Below, one piece after another: positions 9,923 to 19,826 of a DNA stretch of 64,000 nucleotides. The position numbers and the translations under genes were made by a program. The notes under the pieces are model-generated. The model was not told where the DNA came from. It saw nothing but the letters and a program-made list of their open reading frames with translations, and ran no database searches. The stretch spans positions 14,621,570 through 14,685,569 of the forward strand of contig CP092870.1 in the NCBI GenBank assembly GCA_030710605.1, given 5' to 3'. Position 1 is the first letter of the stretch. Each line of letters starts with the position of its first letter. The DNA comes from Cordylochernes scorpioides (lineage: Eukaryota; Arthropoda; Arachnida; Pseudoscorpiones; Chernetidae).

Positions 9923-11128
9923 GTCAATAAGAATACAAGAAACTCATCTCCAGAAAGCTGTGGCATTTATTTGATTTTAAAATAGTCTTTCCAAAAAGAA
10001 ATTCTAAGACTCAACTGTCTTTGACTGTCTTTCAGACATTTGACTCAAGTGGAATGGAATCTTTTTAGTTCAAGAAAGAACTTCAGGAGTATGAAATATC
10101 TAAGTGTTCAGAGGTAATTAAAAGGAACAATAACCAGATAAAACATGTGAATTTGTTCTAAAAGGTGCTTAGAATATCCATAATACATATTTATTTGAGT
10201 GTGTTTCCTGTATAGAGAGTAACACCTGCCAACAGAAGCTACCTGGTTTGAGCAGCCAAAATTTGAAACGACGATCAAAAACATTTATGACAAGACCTAA
10301 ATATTAATTTTTCAACGCAGGCAAGCATCACAAAATTTGAATATTCCATTCGAACCCTCTATTTGCAAAAAAAGTCATTACAAAGCTATTTGAATAAAAT
10401 AATCCAAAATTTTATTAAATCACACAATTTTATTTATTTTATTTCAACACACAAAACGCGATATCCCGGCTAGAGATAAGTGCGTCAATTTAATTTTTTA
10501 AACAGAAATAATTACACGTTGATAAATACGGTTCAGAATGTGATGGTGAAAGTGTCAATTTCTAAGGATTGAATTATCAACAGCGAGACTCTCTTTTCAC
10601 TGAAGTCACTTGTTGTAAGTCAGTGTTTCGAACTATGAAATGTCTGTTTTCATGACCCCTATTGTGGCTTCCACTCCCATATTACATTATAAATAGAGAG
10701 AATGTAGAAATATTAACAAATATCGGCCAAGCAGCCCCTAATTAAGACCGACTTTAAACCCCATTTAATCTTTAAGGATTATCTACAAACAGTTTTTCCT
10801 GGCTCTGAAACCTTATATTTACACAATAGACTGCACTCTATTAGTAAAATTCATTGTTCCATTGTTTTATCCAAACAATAAAAACAGCTCCCAACATCGG
10901 TTCATACTGATAAATTTTCACTAAATCCCAATAAATAAATAATTAGAGAGGTTATTTTGGTGAAGAAATCAACCAATCTTTAACGGAGGAGAATAAGTGA
11001 ATAATTAATTGTTAGAAAAGTTAAATATATATATTTGTTTTGTAAATAGAGCGCATTCGATAATTACATCTTCATTTTAAATGGCATATGTGTGATCAAC
11101 AAATGTATTTAATTTCTGTGAAAAATAG
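9923..11128. other. AT-rich stretch without recognisable gene
   Basis: About 1.2 kb with no coding motif and no repeat shared elsewhere in the window that I could detect. Confidence 0.55.
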
Positions 11129-11129
11129 A

Positions 11130-11308
11130 CACTTCGGCTAGCTAGAGTTTTTTATTTTCTCAACGTTTCAACAAAAATCTTTTGTCTTCGTCAGGGGAAA
11201 TAAATAAAAAATGAAGCATTTGATAAGGTTTTAACAATTTTTAACGAAGACAAAATATTTTTTGTCGAAACGTTGAGAAAATAAAAAACTCTAACTGGCC
11301 GAAGTGTT
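11130..11308. repeat. Inverted repeat of Penelope-LTR type
   Basis: Arms of about 62 bp (11131-11192 and 11245-11307) are near-perfect reverse complements around a short AT-rich loop. Each arm carries half of a hammerhead-like core, GACAAAA ... TTTTGT followed by GAAACGTTGAG. Such cores sit in the terminal repeats of Penelope-like elements. The tract ends near ATGAATGCCGGCCAGG, which recurs at about 15870-15895. Confidence 0.75.
11155..11200 (-). ncRNA. Hammerhead-ribozyme-like motif
   Basis: On the minus strand CTGACGA (11188-11194) is followed by a hairpin with AAAA/TTTT pairing and then GAAAC (11165-11169) and GTTGAG. CUGANGA and GAAA are the two conserved strands of the hammerhead core. 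Stem III would be minimal, as in Penelope-type hammerheads. The base pair flanking CUGANGA is A rather than G, so activity may be weak. The plus-strand arm at 11243-11280 keeps the stem and GAAAC but has lost the CTG. Confidence 0.5.
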
Positions 11309-11429
11309 ACAGAAATATGAATGCCGGCCAGGTAACTTCTATCTTCAGGAAAATTATATTTAACTTTGCAATGTTTTAGTGATATGAAATTTGAACTAAT
11401 TTTGATGCGAATGATTCTTTTCAAAATAT

Positions 11430-11530
11430 AAAAAGTTTCTACTGCCCTTACTGCAATGATAAATTATTGGGAGGGCCTGGCTCATCAGTGATGAACCCTC
11501 CCAGTGGTTTTGCCAGTTTAATCTACCATA
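11430..11530 (-). repeat. Interspersed family B copy (partial)
   Basis: Core segment with TTTCTACTGCCCTTACTGCA, TTGGGAGGGCCTGGCTCATC and CCCTCCCAGTGG. Both paired runs of the family's hairpin are kept. Confidence 0.8.
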
Positions 11531-12960
11531 CTTCTGTAATATTGAGCATTTGACTGTTTTGATTTTATACTGATACTGAAGCTGTTAACTTTGCTTAGAC
11601 TTTTTAAAGAAACTGATTCCAAGAATATTAATTAAACATTATCTTTATTGATTTACAAAAGAGAGAACAAAATAAATGGTGGTGGTGGTGTCTTGTCCAC
11701 GGAGCAGATCAGATCGGTCCATGCACCCTGATCACAATACCTGCCGACTGAGGTACCTTGTTCGTATGGATGTCTTCTTCTGGATTGATGTCTGCCATAT
11801 AGAGGGCTGCAATGATGGCCGGGCAACTGTATATATGGCCCGGAGTGAGTTGAACAAAATAAATGAGAAACTTATAACATAGTAAACAAATATAAATTTA
11901 TCTTCTTTATACCCTTTAGCGTCTATTTACTTGTGAACTTACACACATACTCTGTGGGACCAATTAATTAATTAAACTTAAAATATATATACAACAGAAT
12001 TGACCTCTTGGAAAAGATATTTTAAATGAACTATGAGGGGATGGAGGATATAAGCTTTGAGAACAGTAGACATGCATTTAATTATAAATATATAATATGC
12101 TTTGTACAGAATTCCTCTTCTGCAAACAGCAAGTAAAAGCCTATTTTCATCATATGTTAATATTCCTGATAATCACAAAACTTTCTTCTACTAAATGCAC
12201 CATCATTGTATATACGCAAATTTCTGAATCAATAGCACTGATAGTTTAGATTGTAATTATTTTATATATCATATAACAGGGTGTAATTCACGGAATGAAA
12301 TACTATTGTAATGAAAATTACTAAGATCCTAATATATATCGGTGTGATTATTTACAGAGAGATAATACTGTTTCATATATTGAATATATGTTTCATACAT
12401 TGTGTTTCATATATTACGAATTCAGGCATATATAGTTCACAAATAATATTTAATATCAAAACACCTCTTGAGATAAAAGTATATCTTGATTGTACAATTT
12501 CACTTTTTCGTTTTTATTCATAAGACACACATTATTTCACATAATATATATTTTCATATATGAATTTATATATTTTTGTTTATAGGAACATATAATTTTA
12601 CCTAAATTATTTACTCCACGTAGCGTTGAATTCGCTCACACAAAATAAATACGTTGTTATAAATTGGCTTATCCTTCGTTGCATTAACGTAAAAAGTTAA
12701 TTTCTACCTGATTTATGCCACGTAGCGCTTAGCTCACTCACAAAAACTTCATTGTTATATCTTGATAAAAGTTTGATTTCTATAACTCGACATTTTGGTA
12801 ATAATTATTTTCTCGCTATTTTTTTCTATTATTGAATTAAACAAGGCGTTACTATTTATGTATTTCAGGGGTTATCCCATGAATATCTGGCTCTGACACT
12901 GAACATATATATATATATATATATGTTATTTTCTACAGGTAAACTCCGTACAATTGGTAT
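11531..12960. other. AT-rich stretch with an (AT)n tract
   Basis: No gene is recognised. A GC-richer patch at about 11675-11870 encodes nothing I know. An (AT)n run lies at 12904-12926 just before the Penelope-like element. Short open frames here are Ile/Tyr-rich and are attributed to composition. Confidence 0.5.
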
Positions 12961-14022
12961 AAGTGTATAACGAATCAAAAGTTTTTACGAAGGAGTATCT
13001 TTTATTATATTTGTGCAAGCTTTCGAACTTTGCAGTTCTTCCACAGGCATGGATAGCACAGAAATACTACCCTTTTTTTTAGATATAATTTTAGTTTATT
13101 GTATAAGCAAAATTATGATATTCACTGTATGCAAATAGTATAATATTTTAAAATTTGTAAAGTTTAAAACTAGTATACGTTAAAACATTTCAACATAGAA
13201 AAGCCAAGCGGGGGTCACTCCAACCCGACCACCCACCCGGGCATATCTAAAGGATAACTATTGAGGTATTATATGATAAATTTCCGGTAGATCTATTTTC
13301 CTGTTGATGCTGTTTGTTTGTGATGAAACGATGGATTCTAGTACCAATCTGTGCTGCTTATTGTTTATGTGTTGATATAAGACTTTGGGTTGATCTAAGT
13401 TAAAATTATGGCCAGTGTTTGAAATATGTTGGTATATAAGTGACTTCGGGTCTCGATTGTTTATGTTTCGTTTGTGTTCAGTGATTCTGATATACGCGGT
13501 TCTGCCAGTCTCCCCCACATAGGAGGCTGGGCAATCCTGGCAAGAAACCGCGTATACTGCGCCGGTGGAGTGGATGGGATTGTTGGGTGTGTCTGCTTTG
13601 GTGATGGGATTCCTGAGGAGGGCAGCAAGATTGGGGGGGGGGCTGTTGAAATAAACTTGGATACCATATGGGCGAAGAATTCTGGAAATGGAAACGGAGA
13701 ACGGGGAATAGGGGAGATAGCAAATGGCTCTATAAATCGTGGAGGTCCTCGGAGCAGTGGGATCAAACGTGTGTTTGTCTATGAAATTTCCTGGGTGTCC
13801 TGCAGTGGTTAGAAGGGTGGTAATTCTGTTTTTTTCTATGGCTTTGAATATAGGTAATGAGCAATGTGTATGTATTCTTTTGGTTAAGGTCCTGACTGTA
13901 TTTATTTTATAGGTAGTATTTCTGTGCTATCCATGCCTGTGGAAGAACTGCAAAGTTCGAAAGCTTGCACAAATATAATAAAAGATACTCCTTCGTAAAA
14001 ACTTTTGATTCGTTATACACTT
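12961..14022 (-). mobile_element. Penelope-like element fragment with inverted terminal repeats
   Basis: Two 111-bp arms (12961-13071 and 13912-14022) are reverse complements of each other over their whole length, apparently perfect. Penelope-like elements often carry such terminal repeats in inverted arrangement. The interior on the minus strand codes for the C-terminal GIY-YIG endonuclease region of the Penelope protein; the reverse transcriptase is missing. Each arm contains CTGTGGAAGAACTGCAAAG followed by TTCGAAAGCTTGCAC. This has the layout of a decayed hammerhead (CTGNNGA, a GAAC/GTTC stem, GAAA). The perfect arms suggest gene conversion or a recent insertion despite the deletion of the reverse transcriptase. 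Confidence 0.85.
13258..13697 (-). pseudogene. Penelope-like protein, C-terminal GIY-YIG domain
   Basis: From about 13697 leftward an open frame reads ILRPYGIQVYF, NLAALLRNPI, STGAVYAVSCQDCPASYVGE, TGRTAYIRITEHKRNI and ends at a stop at 13258. The C-x2-C before ASYVGETGR and the downstream R...EH are hallmarks of the GIY-YIG-type endonuclease that follows the reverse transcriptase in Penelope-like elements. About 146 residues remain of a protein normally several times longer. Upstream sequence shows a frame break near 13700. It is 5'-truncated and has no start codon. The position close to the minus-strand 3' terminal arm is as expected for the C-terminus. Confidence 0.85.
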
Positions 14023-14032
14023 ATATATATGT

Positions 14033-14400
14033 TATATTAAAATATTATTTTATTTAAAATTATATTTCATAGATTCAAATACTTTGCTAAATCGACCGCC
14101 AGAGGTCACTCTTCCCCTTTAAAAACTTATTGTTGTTCTTTCCCGATGGCTGGCTCAAAACTTTTGTACATTATGTAAATAATCTTTTGTTTTCCTTATT
14201 CTACTCGCCTTAAGCCAGGCATTACTTTTATCAATTTTTTTAAATATATATTCCATGGATTCAATTAAAGCAATATTTGATCAAAACTATTATTATTATT
14301 ATTATTCTTTCAAGAATTTTAACCACGACTGCATTACCATAATCCTCAACATGATCAAAAATCAAGCAGAAAATCTCTATTCATTTTTATATAACATATA
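14033..14400 (-). repeat. Interspersed repeat family C, copy 1
   Basis: About 340 bp shared with 23105-23515 and 62905-63275 (opposite strand). Landmarks are GACCGCCAGAG, CTCAAAACTTTTGTACATTA, CTACTCGCCTTAAG, ATATTCCATGGATTCAATTA and ATAATCCTCAACATGATC. An (ATT)n tract at 14289-14307 has expanded only in this copy. No coding motif is seen and the family is not recognised. Confidence 0.85.
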
Positions 14401-14403
14401 TAT

Positions 14404-14790
14404 ATGGCGCTCTGCCATCTAAAAAACACATGTGTTCGTGGTCAGGAAATGCCTTCTTTATTTTTAATATCAACACCTGACCCTACTTATCTTTCATTTT
14501 TTATATTGTGTTTTCATGTGTTAAGCGTATTTACGCAAATTTGGCCTTAAATACCCATTTCTTGGTTTTTCGGGAAGCCACTGGGACCAAAAACAGCCTA
14601 CTCCACGCTGACGACCGCCAATAGCGCGAAACGCGTTCGTGGATGGTTTTTCTTGATTTATCAAGAAATTGGGTTGGCCAAATAATACAGAGCAAGTTAA
14701 ATAAACGTTAAATAAATGGCGCTCTGCCATCTAAAAAACACATGTGCTCGTGGTCAGGAAATTCCTTCTTTATTTTTAATATATATATAT
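14404..14790 (+). repeat. Tandem 311-bp unit with hammerhead-like core (Penelope/retrozyme type)
   Basis: A block of about 75 bp starting ATGGCGCTCTGCCATCTAAA at 14404 is repeated directly at 14715, a period of 311 bp (about 1.25 copies). A hammerhead-like core lies between. Related blocks form the palindrome at 20731-20873 and a diverged copy at 62130-62480. Head-to-tail short units with one hammerhead per unit are typical of Penelope terminal repeats and of retrozymes. Confidence 0.75.
14588..14652 (+). ncRNA. Type I hammerhead-ribozyme-like motif
   Basis: CTGACGA (14608-14614) and GAAAC (14628-14632) are joined by a CGC/GCG stem. Stem I forms from CCACG (14603-14607) with CGTGG (14638-14642), then CC with GG and an A run with a T run further out (14589-14600 with about 14645-14652). 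Stem III is ACGCGT, minimal as in Penelope hammerheads, and the cleavage triplet would be GTT. The pair next to the core (C opposite C) is mismatched where G-C is expected, so self-cleavage may be impaired. Confidence 0.6.
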
Positions 14791-15794
14791 GATTTGAAAT
14801 ATATTTTATTTATATGTATATAGTTACTCTCTCTCTCTTTACAAACCGATAAATTCTTTGACCGACCTTCTGATATTTCTACGACATCTTACATAAAACG
14901 TTCCGTCTTGGTCTCTTAACACAGCGACATTAGTAACTTCATTATCATTTCAAGATTACTTTCAGGGATTTCCCAAATGGCCTAATGAATAGTGGTAGTG
15001 CTACTAGATAGATATAGAGAACGAGGGGTGGTTGGTGAATTTGAACCTGGATTCGTCTATATTGAATCAGTGAAATGTAAAAGGCAGGAGGATAATTGCT
15101 CGTAATTCATGCAGGTCCATATTAATAAAGCACACATGTTATGAAATATCACTGAAATATCACTGAAATATCACATGAAATATTTGTTCCTCTTTCTGTT
15201 GAGGATAAAAATGATTATTCTAATCGTTTTTTTCCTAGTACACGTGGTACATGGTAATCATGGTGGGTAGAAGTAGGCGACTGCTTTTACTGTAAGTGCA
15301 CCACATGTCTACACATGTGAAAAGCAGTTCGACTTTGTACTTACAAATTTTTTGATCGAAATGATTCCCCATTAAAATATTGAATATTTAATAGCATGAA
15401 CATATATTTATGGGACGACCCTTGTAATGCTGTCCGATAAGATTTTTTTTCCTTTGGTCAATACAAATGGTCAAAGAGATGTGGAACACTATGTGGAAGG
15501 ACTGGTTATATCTGAGCAGAATGATCTAGGGACAGTTGAATTCTCAGGTCAACATTGAACGATCCAATGCCTCACCAATTTAGAAGTAAATTTGAAAGTC
15601 CTCTGAGATTTGAGCTTAGGAAACTCGGAGTAATTTGGGAACTGGTGGAACCCAGGCTTCCTTCCCTTAACACATCTCAACTAACGGAAGAATCGCATTC
15701 TATTTTAAGTCTCAAATTTTAAACTGATCAGCATTTTGGATTGTGTTGAAAGCACTACCAAATTTGCATGAGACTAACTGGTATTAATTCTTCA
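14791..15794. other. Stretch without recognisable gene
   Basis: AT-rich with short microsatellite runs and a small direct duplication ATATCACTGA near 15145-15170. No coding motif was seen. Confidence 0.5.
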
Positions 15795-15915
15795 AATTAA
15801 AGATACCGCGGCCAGTAAATCTTTTTTATTATAAATAGATTTACTGGCCGAAATATCTTTAATTTAAAGAACTATGAATGCCGGCCAGGCAGCCTCTATC
15901 TTTACGATAACTGAT
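15795..15915. repeat. Hairpin repeat with GCCGGCCAGG tail
   Basis: An inverted repeat (arms about 15797-15828 and 15834-15866, containing GGCCAGTAAATCT and AGATTTACTGGCC) is followed by ATGAATGCCGGCCAGGCAGC. The same tail follows the inverted repeat at 11130-11308, so the two loci probably belong to related elements. Confidence 0.7.
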
Positions 15916-16699
15916 ATTAATTTTTCAAATAAAATTCCACAGATTCAGGAACATGTCTCATGTGAATTATAATTGACAAAGATATAAAACTATTTTATAC
16001 GGCCAGAACCTATTATTTCGCTCGTAATTTTGAAAAAGTATTAGGTGTTACAAAGGCATTTAAGAATAATATGCCATAAACAAATACTATGCTAAATAGT
16101 ATTCTTTGTTGGAAAAAAAAGAAGGAAAATGTTTTAAAATAATAAATCAATGATCTTAAAATACTTTTAGACTGACAAAACTGTAATATAAAAAGAAGAA
16201 ATAACGAGTGATATTTTGTTTATATAATTAGTAAGTAAAATTGTTAAATGTTTTTTTCTCTCTCTCTCTCTCTCTTTGAAAATAATAAATTTGAAAACCT
16301 TTCTTAAAAGGTAAAATCGCCTAATTCTTTAAAACCATTTCAGCTGTAAGTAAACTTATTATTTATTGTTTCATCGTCTGAATCATAAAAGATTCCCGAC
16401 ATTCTTAGCAAAACTTCTAAAATATGTAAATAGTTTTTAAGATATAAATAATATTTTAAAAATTGAGATTCATTTCGTTGTATGCTCCAGTAGAAAGGTT
16501 CACAGTACCTGGAAGCTTGAAGAATGTTTAATAAAATAAGAAACTTATATATATATCCTTGGAGACTGTTTTTTATTGCAATTTGAGAATATGGAGTTAA
16601 ATTTAATATAGGTGTCATTGTGCTGGGGAGAGGTATGTCTGCTCTAAGGTAAGATCCTATTGTTCCATTTGTAGTTTTGAAATTTCGAACAGTCTTGCA
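15916..16699. other. AT-rich stretch with a (CT)n tract
   Basis: No gene is recognised. A pure CT dinucleotide run lies at about 16256-16276. Confidence 0.5.
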
Positions 16700-16899
16700 C
16701 AGGAGTCGGCAAACTTTTGAGTTGGAAGAGCCAAAAATGACAATTTACAAAATTTCAAAGTTTTTAAAGAGGCACATTTTTTCTTGTCAACAATAAACAG
16801 TACCTGCATAAATAATAAGGGTATGGAACTATATAAATGCCGCAGAATCATATCCAAAGAGCCGCATGTGGCTCACGAGCCGCAATTTGCCGACCCCTG
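16700..16899. mobile_element. hAT-type MITE
   Basis: The 200-bp element has termini CAGGAGTCGGCAAAC and, at the other end, ATTTGCCGACCCCTG. These are imperfect inverted repeats of the widespread CAGGGGTCGGCAAAC hAT terminus. Internal GAGCCGCATGTGGCTC is a typical subterminal block of such MITEs. The flanking octamers (GTCTTGCA and ATGTAGCA) agree at 5 of 8 positions, a decayed 8-bp target duplication. No coding capacity is present. Confidence 0.82.
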
Positions 16900-17209
16900 A
16901 TGTAGCAACATATGTCTTGATGTTTGTGGTCATCATAGCCAAATAAAAATATCGAAATTTTCATTATTTAACTTATTTTCTAAATTATTTTCAAATTTTC
17001 ATGATATGTAAATTAAATTAGCATCAAATTATTTAGGAAAACCTTGCAAAAATAACCTTTTGAATGTGTCGTTTGTATCAATTCTTATATCAATATTCTT
17101 TCTGTGAGTGATATAGGTTAATTTTATCGGTGATATTAGGGTCATATAGTAGTCAGTCTTTTTTAAATAAATTTTATAAATAAAATTTTATGATTCTAGA
17201 TGATTCGAG

Positions 17210-17230
17210 TGTGTTTGTGTGTGTGTGTGG
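17210..17230 (+). repeat. (GT)n microsatellite
   Basis: A short run of GT dinucleotides just before the 194-bp tandem repeat. Confidence 0.8.
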
Positions 17231-17324
17231 TATATAAACTGTCGAATTCCAAGAGCCACGACCTGGGAACGGATCCCATATTGGGCACTTTTTGTTATTG
17301 ATAAAATTTGCTCCAATCACCGCC

Positions 17325-17712
17325 GATTCTTTAAATTTTGCAGCTTCACTAATGAGAACAAATAACTAAATGAGGATCTGGTGTATTTATAAGTGCAAAG
17401 ATTATGTGAAATAGAGCCTCACAAAACAGATATTTTCGTGTCTGGTCATTCAATCAAACCATGGAAGGACATAATCAGTCATGATGGTAGGAATTTTCAG
17501 AAATATGAAAACTTGGCTGAATCTTTCAAAATTCCAGCCCCACTGATGAGTACAAATAACGAAATGAGAATCTGGTATATTTATTAGTGCAAATATTATG
17601 TGAAATAGAGTGTCACAGTACAGTAATGTTCGTGTCTGGTCTTCCAAACAAACCATGGAAAGACAAAATCAGCCATGATGGTAGGAATTTTCGGAAACAT
17701 GAAAACTTGGCC
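17325..17712 (+). repeat. 194-bp tandem repeat, retrozyme-like (two copies)
   Basis: Two head-to-tail copies with a period of 194 bp. Landmarks in both are TATTTAT, AGTGCAAA, ATTATGTGAAATAGAG, TTCGTGTCTGGTC, AACCATGGAA and ATGATGGTAGGAATTTTC. The second copy holds a nearly complete type I hammerhead core; the first has the same motif with two core substitutions. The distance between the two predicted cleavage positions (17378 and 17572) is exactly one unit. Short tandem units with one hammerhead each are the hallmark of retrozymes and hammerhead satellites. I find no reading frame. Confidence 0.75.
17533..17580 (+). ncRNA. Type I hammerhead-ribozyme-like motif in the 194-bp repeat
   Basis: CTGATGAG (17543-17550), TACAAATAA, then CGAAA (17560-17564) give the conserved strands with a G-C, U-A stem II closing pair. 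Stem III is AT ... AT around GAGA. The cleavage triplet is ATC (17570-17572), and TGG (17573-17575) pairs with CCA (17540-17542) as stem I. The loop CAAATA recalls the stem-II loop of known animal satellite hammerheads. Stem II is short, suggesting partial decay. In copy 1 the core reads CTAATGAG and CTAAA and is probably dead. Confidence 0.65.
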
Positions 17713-18888
17713 TACATCGCAACTTTGGCAGCCAGTGTTACATCTTTTACAAGCACATTAAAATGTCATTTGAGATTTTTATTAAAAGGTATTAAAATTA
17801 TATTTTTTAAATATTTTTAAAAATTATAAATCTCTTCTGTAGAAGAGCTTTCTTGCCCGAAAGTTTGAGGGATTGGCAAAAATAATATATATATATATTT
17901 ATATATTTAAAATAAACTTTTCCCTGGAGGCCTAATGTTTTCATTTTAATATTTATTCAAGGAAATATTTTATCGAACAAAAGATATGTTGAGGGGGAAT
18001 TTCGGACCATAGGAAGAATAATCTTCGCCAGAAGTATATCACCAGCCATTACCTCTGAACTCCTGGAGAAAATGGCGTCAGAAGACAACTCTATACTACC
18101 CGTGACAAAAACTGACGGTACAGCAGCTATATTGTAATTGCCACTTTTTGTTCGACTTTGGACAAGTATTGATTATACCATTAGCTGCTAAGTAATTGAA
18201 GACTACTGAAAGAAGAAAAACTTAAAAATAGCTCTCGAGTGTTTTTTCAACTATCTCAAATTTAAATCTTTATCGAGGGTTCCGAGGTTTTTACTTGGCT
18301 GACCCGACACTGATGTTTCGAAAAATGCACTCTTTCGAAAAATTCTTTAAAATCCAAAACTATATTTTCTCTATATTTAATGATAGAAAGCGTTTTCCGA
18401 GTCTTTGCTATTGCGATCAGGTGATCATTTAATTACACCGCACAACAATGTTTCTGCTGCCGGAAAAGAGATTTTCCGTGTTCTGATTCCAAATCTTCAA
18501 GCCATTTCTTTCTATCAACTTCCGTTTTCAAGGTGTAGTGCTATCAAATTACATGTTAAAGATATTTGATCTTCTTCGGCCATGCTTCTACACCACTAGT
18601 ACAGAAAATAAATACTAGTTGAAAATCGTCCAAAATAGTTAATGTGGCGCCCGTTACGGGGAGGGGGGAGGTCAATCTTTTATTAACATGGAAGCGTAAT
18701 ATAATAGAAATTTACAGAATATATCTATCAGTGTTTATTTGATAGCCGTTTCTTTGCCCACTTGTAAATATTAATTTTCCCAGGTCAACAATAAATATGG
18801 CATCAACTGGCAGAAGGTTTTGCGCTAACTATCCCAATATGTTTTGTTATTTATGCGACGAGTGCACAATGCAATATTTCGGGATATA
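17713..18888. other. Stretch without recognised gene; one open segment at 17961-18137
   Basis: Mostly AT-rich. On the plus strand 17961-18137 stays open for 58 codons with less biased composition (EGEFRTIGRIIFARSISPAI, then ELLEKMASEDNSILPV) and ends at TAA. I do not recognise it. It has no obvious start and could be a transposon scrap or an exon. Confidence 0.4.
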
Positions 18889-19824
18889 CAACATGTGATC
18901 AATAATTTCCAGAAATTAGACTGGATCACGTAAAATATTCAAAATAATGAAATAATTTCACAAGGACCTTGTAGATAACACATTTATCAACACATAGAAA
19001 AAAATTGATCACACAGACGCACGCGCTCACGTTTTATCGAATTTATAAGCTCGAGTATATCAGAACATTTTCTAACTTCAGTATGGACTGTATTGAAAAA
19101 CAGCGAGTCTGCATAGAGTTTTGCTTTAATTTAAAGAAAACAGCTTCCGAATCATTTCAAATGTTGAAACAGGCTTTTAAGGAAGATGCCCTATCACAAT
19201 CGAAGACATTTGAATGGTTTTCACGATTTAAAGCTGGTCGAACAAGCGAGGGCAGGCTAAGATGATAAAATCGAACCTTAAGTGTCTTCTTATCACTTTC
19301 TTTGATGTAAAGGGATTGGTACACTATGAATTCGTGCCCGAGGGTCAGACCTTTAATCAACATTACTATCTTGATGTATTGCGACGTTTAAGGAAGCCTG
19401 TGCGTCAGAAACGACCCGAAAAATGGCACCAGAAAAATTGGCTCTTGCATCATGACAACGCACGACCACATACGGCCGTCACTGTACAACTATATTGGGC
19501 TAAACCCGGAATTGTTTTACTACCCAAGCCACACCATTCTCCTTACCTTGCTCCCAACGACTTTTTCCTTTATCGTAAAATTAAAAAAGTCCAAAAAGTC
19601 GTCGATATAACTCAATACCTGAAATAAAGGAGAATACGAAGCATATTTTGAAAAGCCTGAAAGATGAGGATTTTCAGAGGTGTTTTGATATCTGGAAAAA
19701 AAGATGGAACAAGTGTATAGATAGTAACGGTGATTATTTTGAATAATTTTAAATAAAACTTTATTATACTTTTGTATTTCTTTAAATATTCTCAACATTC
19801 CTGGAAATTATTGATCACACTATG
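18889..19824 (+). mobile_element. Internally deleted mariner element
   Basis: The termini TGTGATCAATAATTTCCAG (from 18894) and its reverse complement ending at 19819 form the inverted repeats. TA dinucleotides at 18887-18888 and 19825-19826 are plausible target duplications. The length, about 0.94 kb, is shorter than the 1.3 kb usual for mariner, consistent with an internal deletion of the transposase gene. Confidence 0.8.
19083..19626 (+). pseudogene. Mariner transposase, central deletion
   Basis: The N-terminus from the ATG at 19083 (MDCIEKQRVCIEFCFNLKK, then SQSKTFEWFSRFKAGRTS) is the paired-type DNA-binding half. It ends in a stop near 19263. The frame resumes one register over with CLLITFFDVKGLVHYEFVPE, YLDVLRRLRKPVR, WLLHHDNARPHTA and SPYLAPNDFFLY, the second and third catalytic Asp regions. 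The third motif reads SPYLAPNDF, so the usual SPDLAPSDF has lost its first Asp but keeps the last. The segment with the first catalytic Asp (TGDE-type) is missing, so the protein is inactive. Confidence 0.85.
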
Positions 19825-19826
19825 TA

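Noticed and set aside
13474-13812. Plus-strand 112-codon frame over the Penelope-like region
   Set aside because: It is antisense to the GIY-YIG domain, which has clear motifs on the minus strand.
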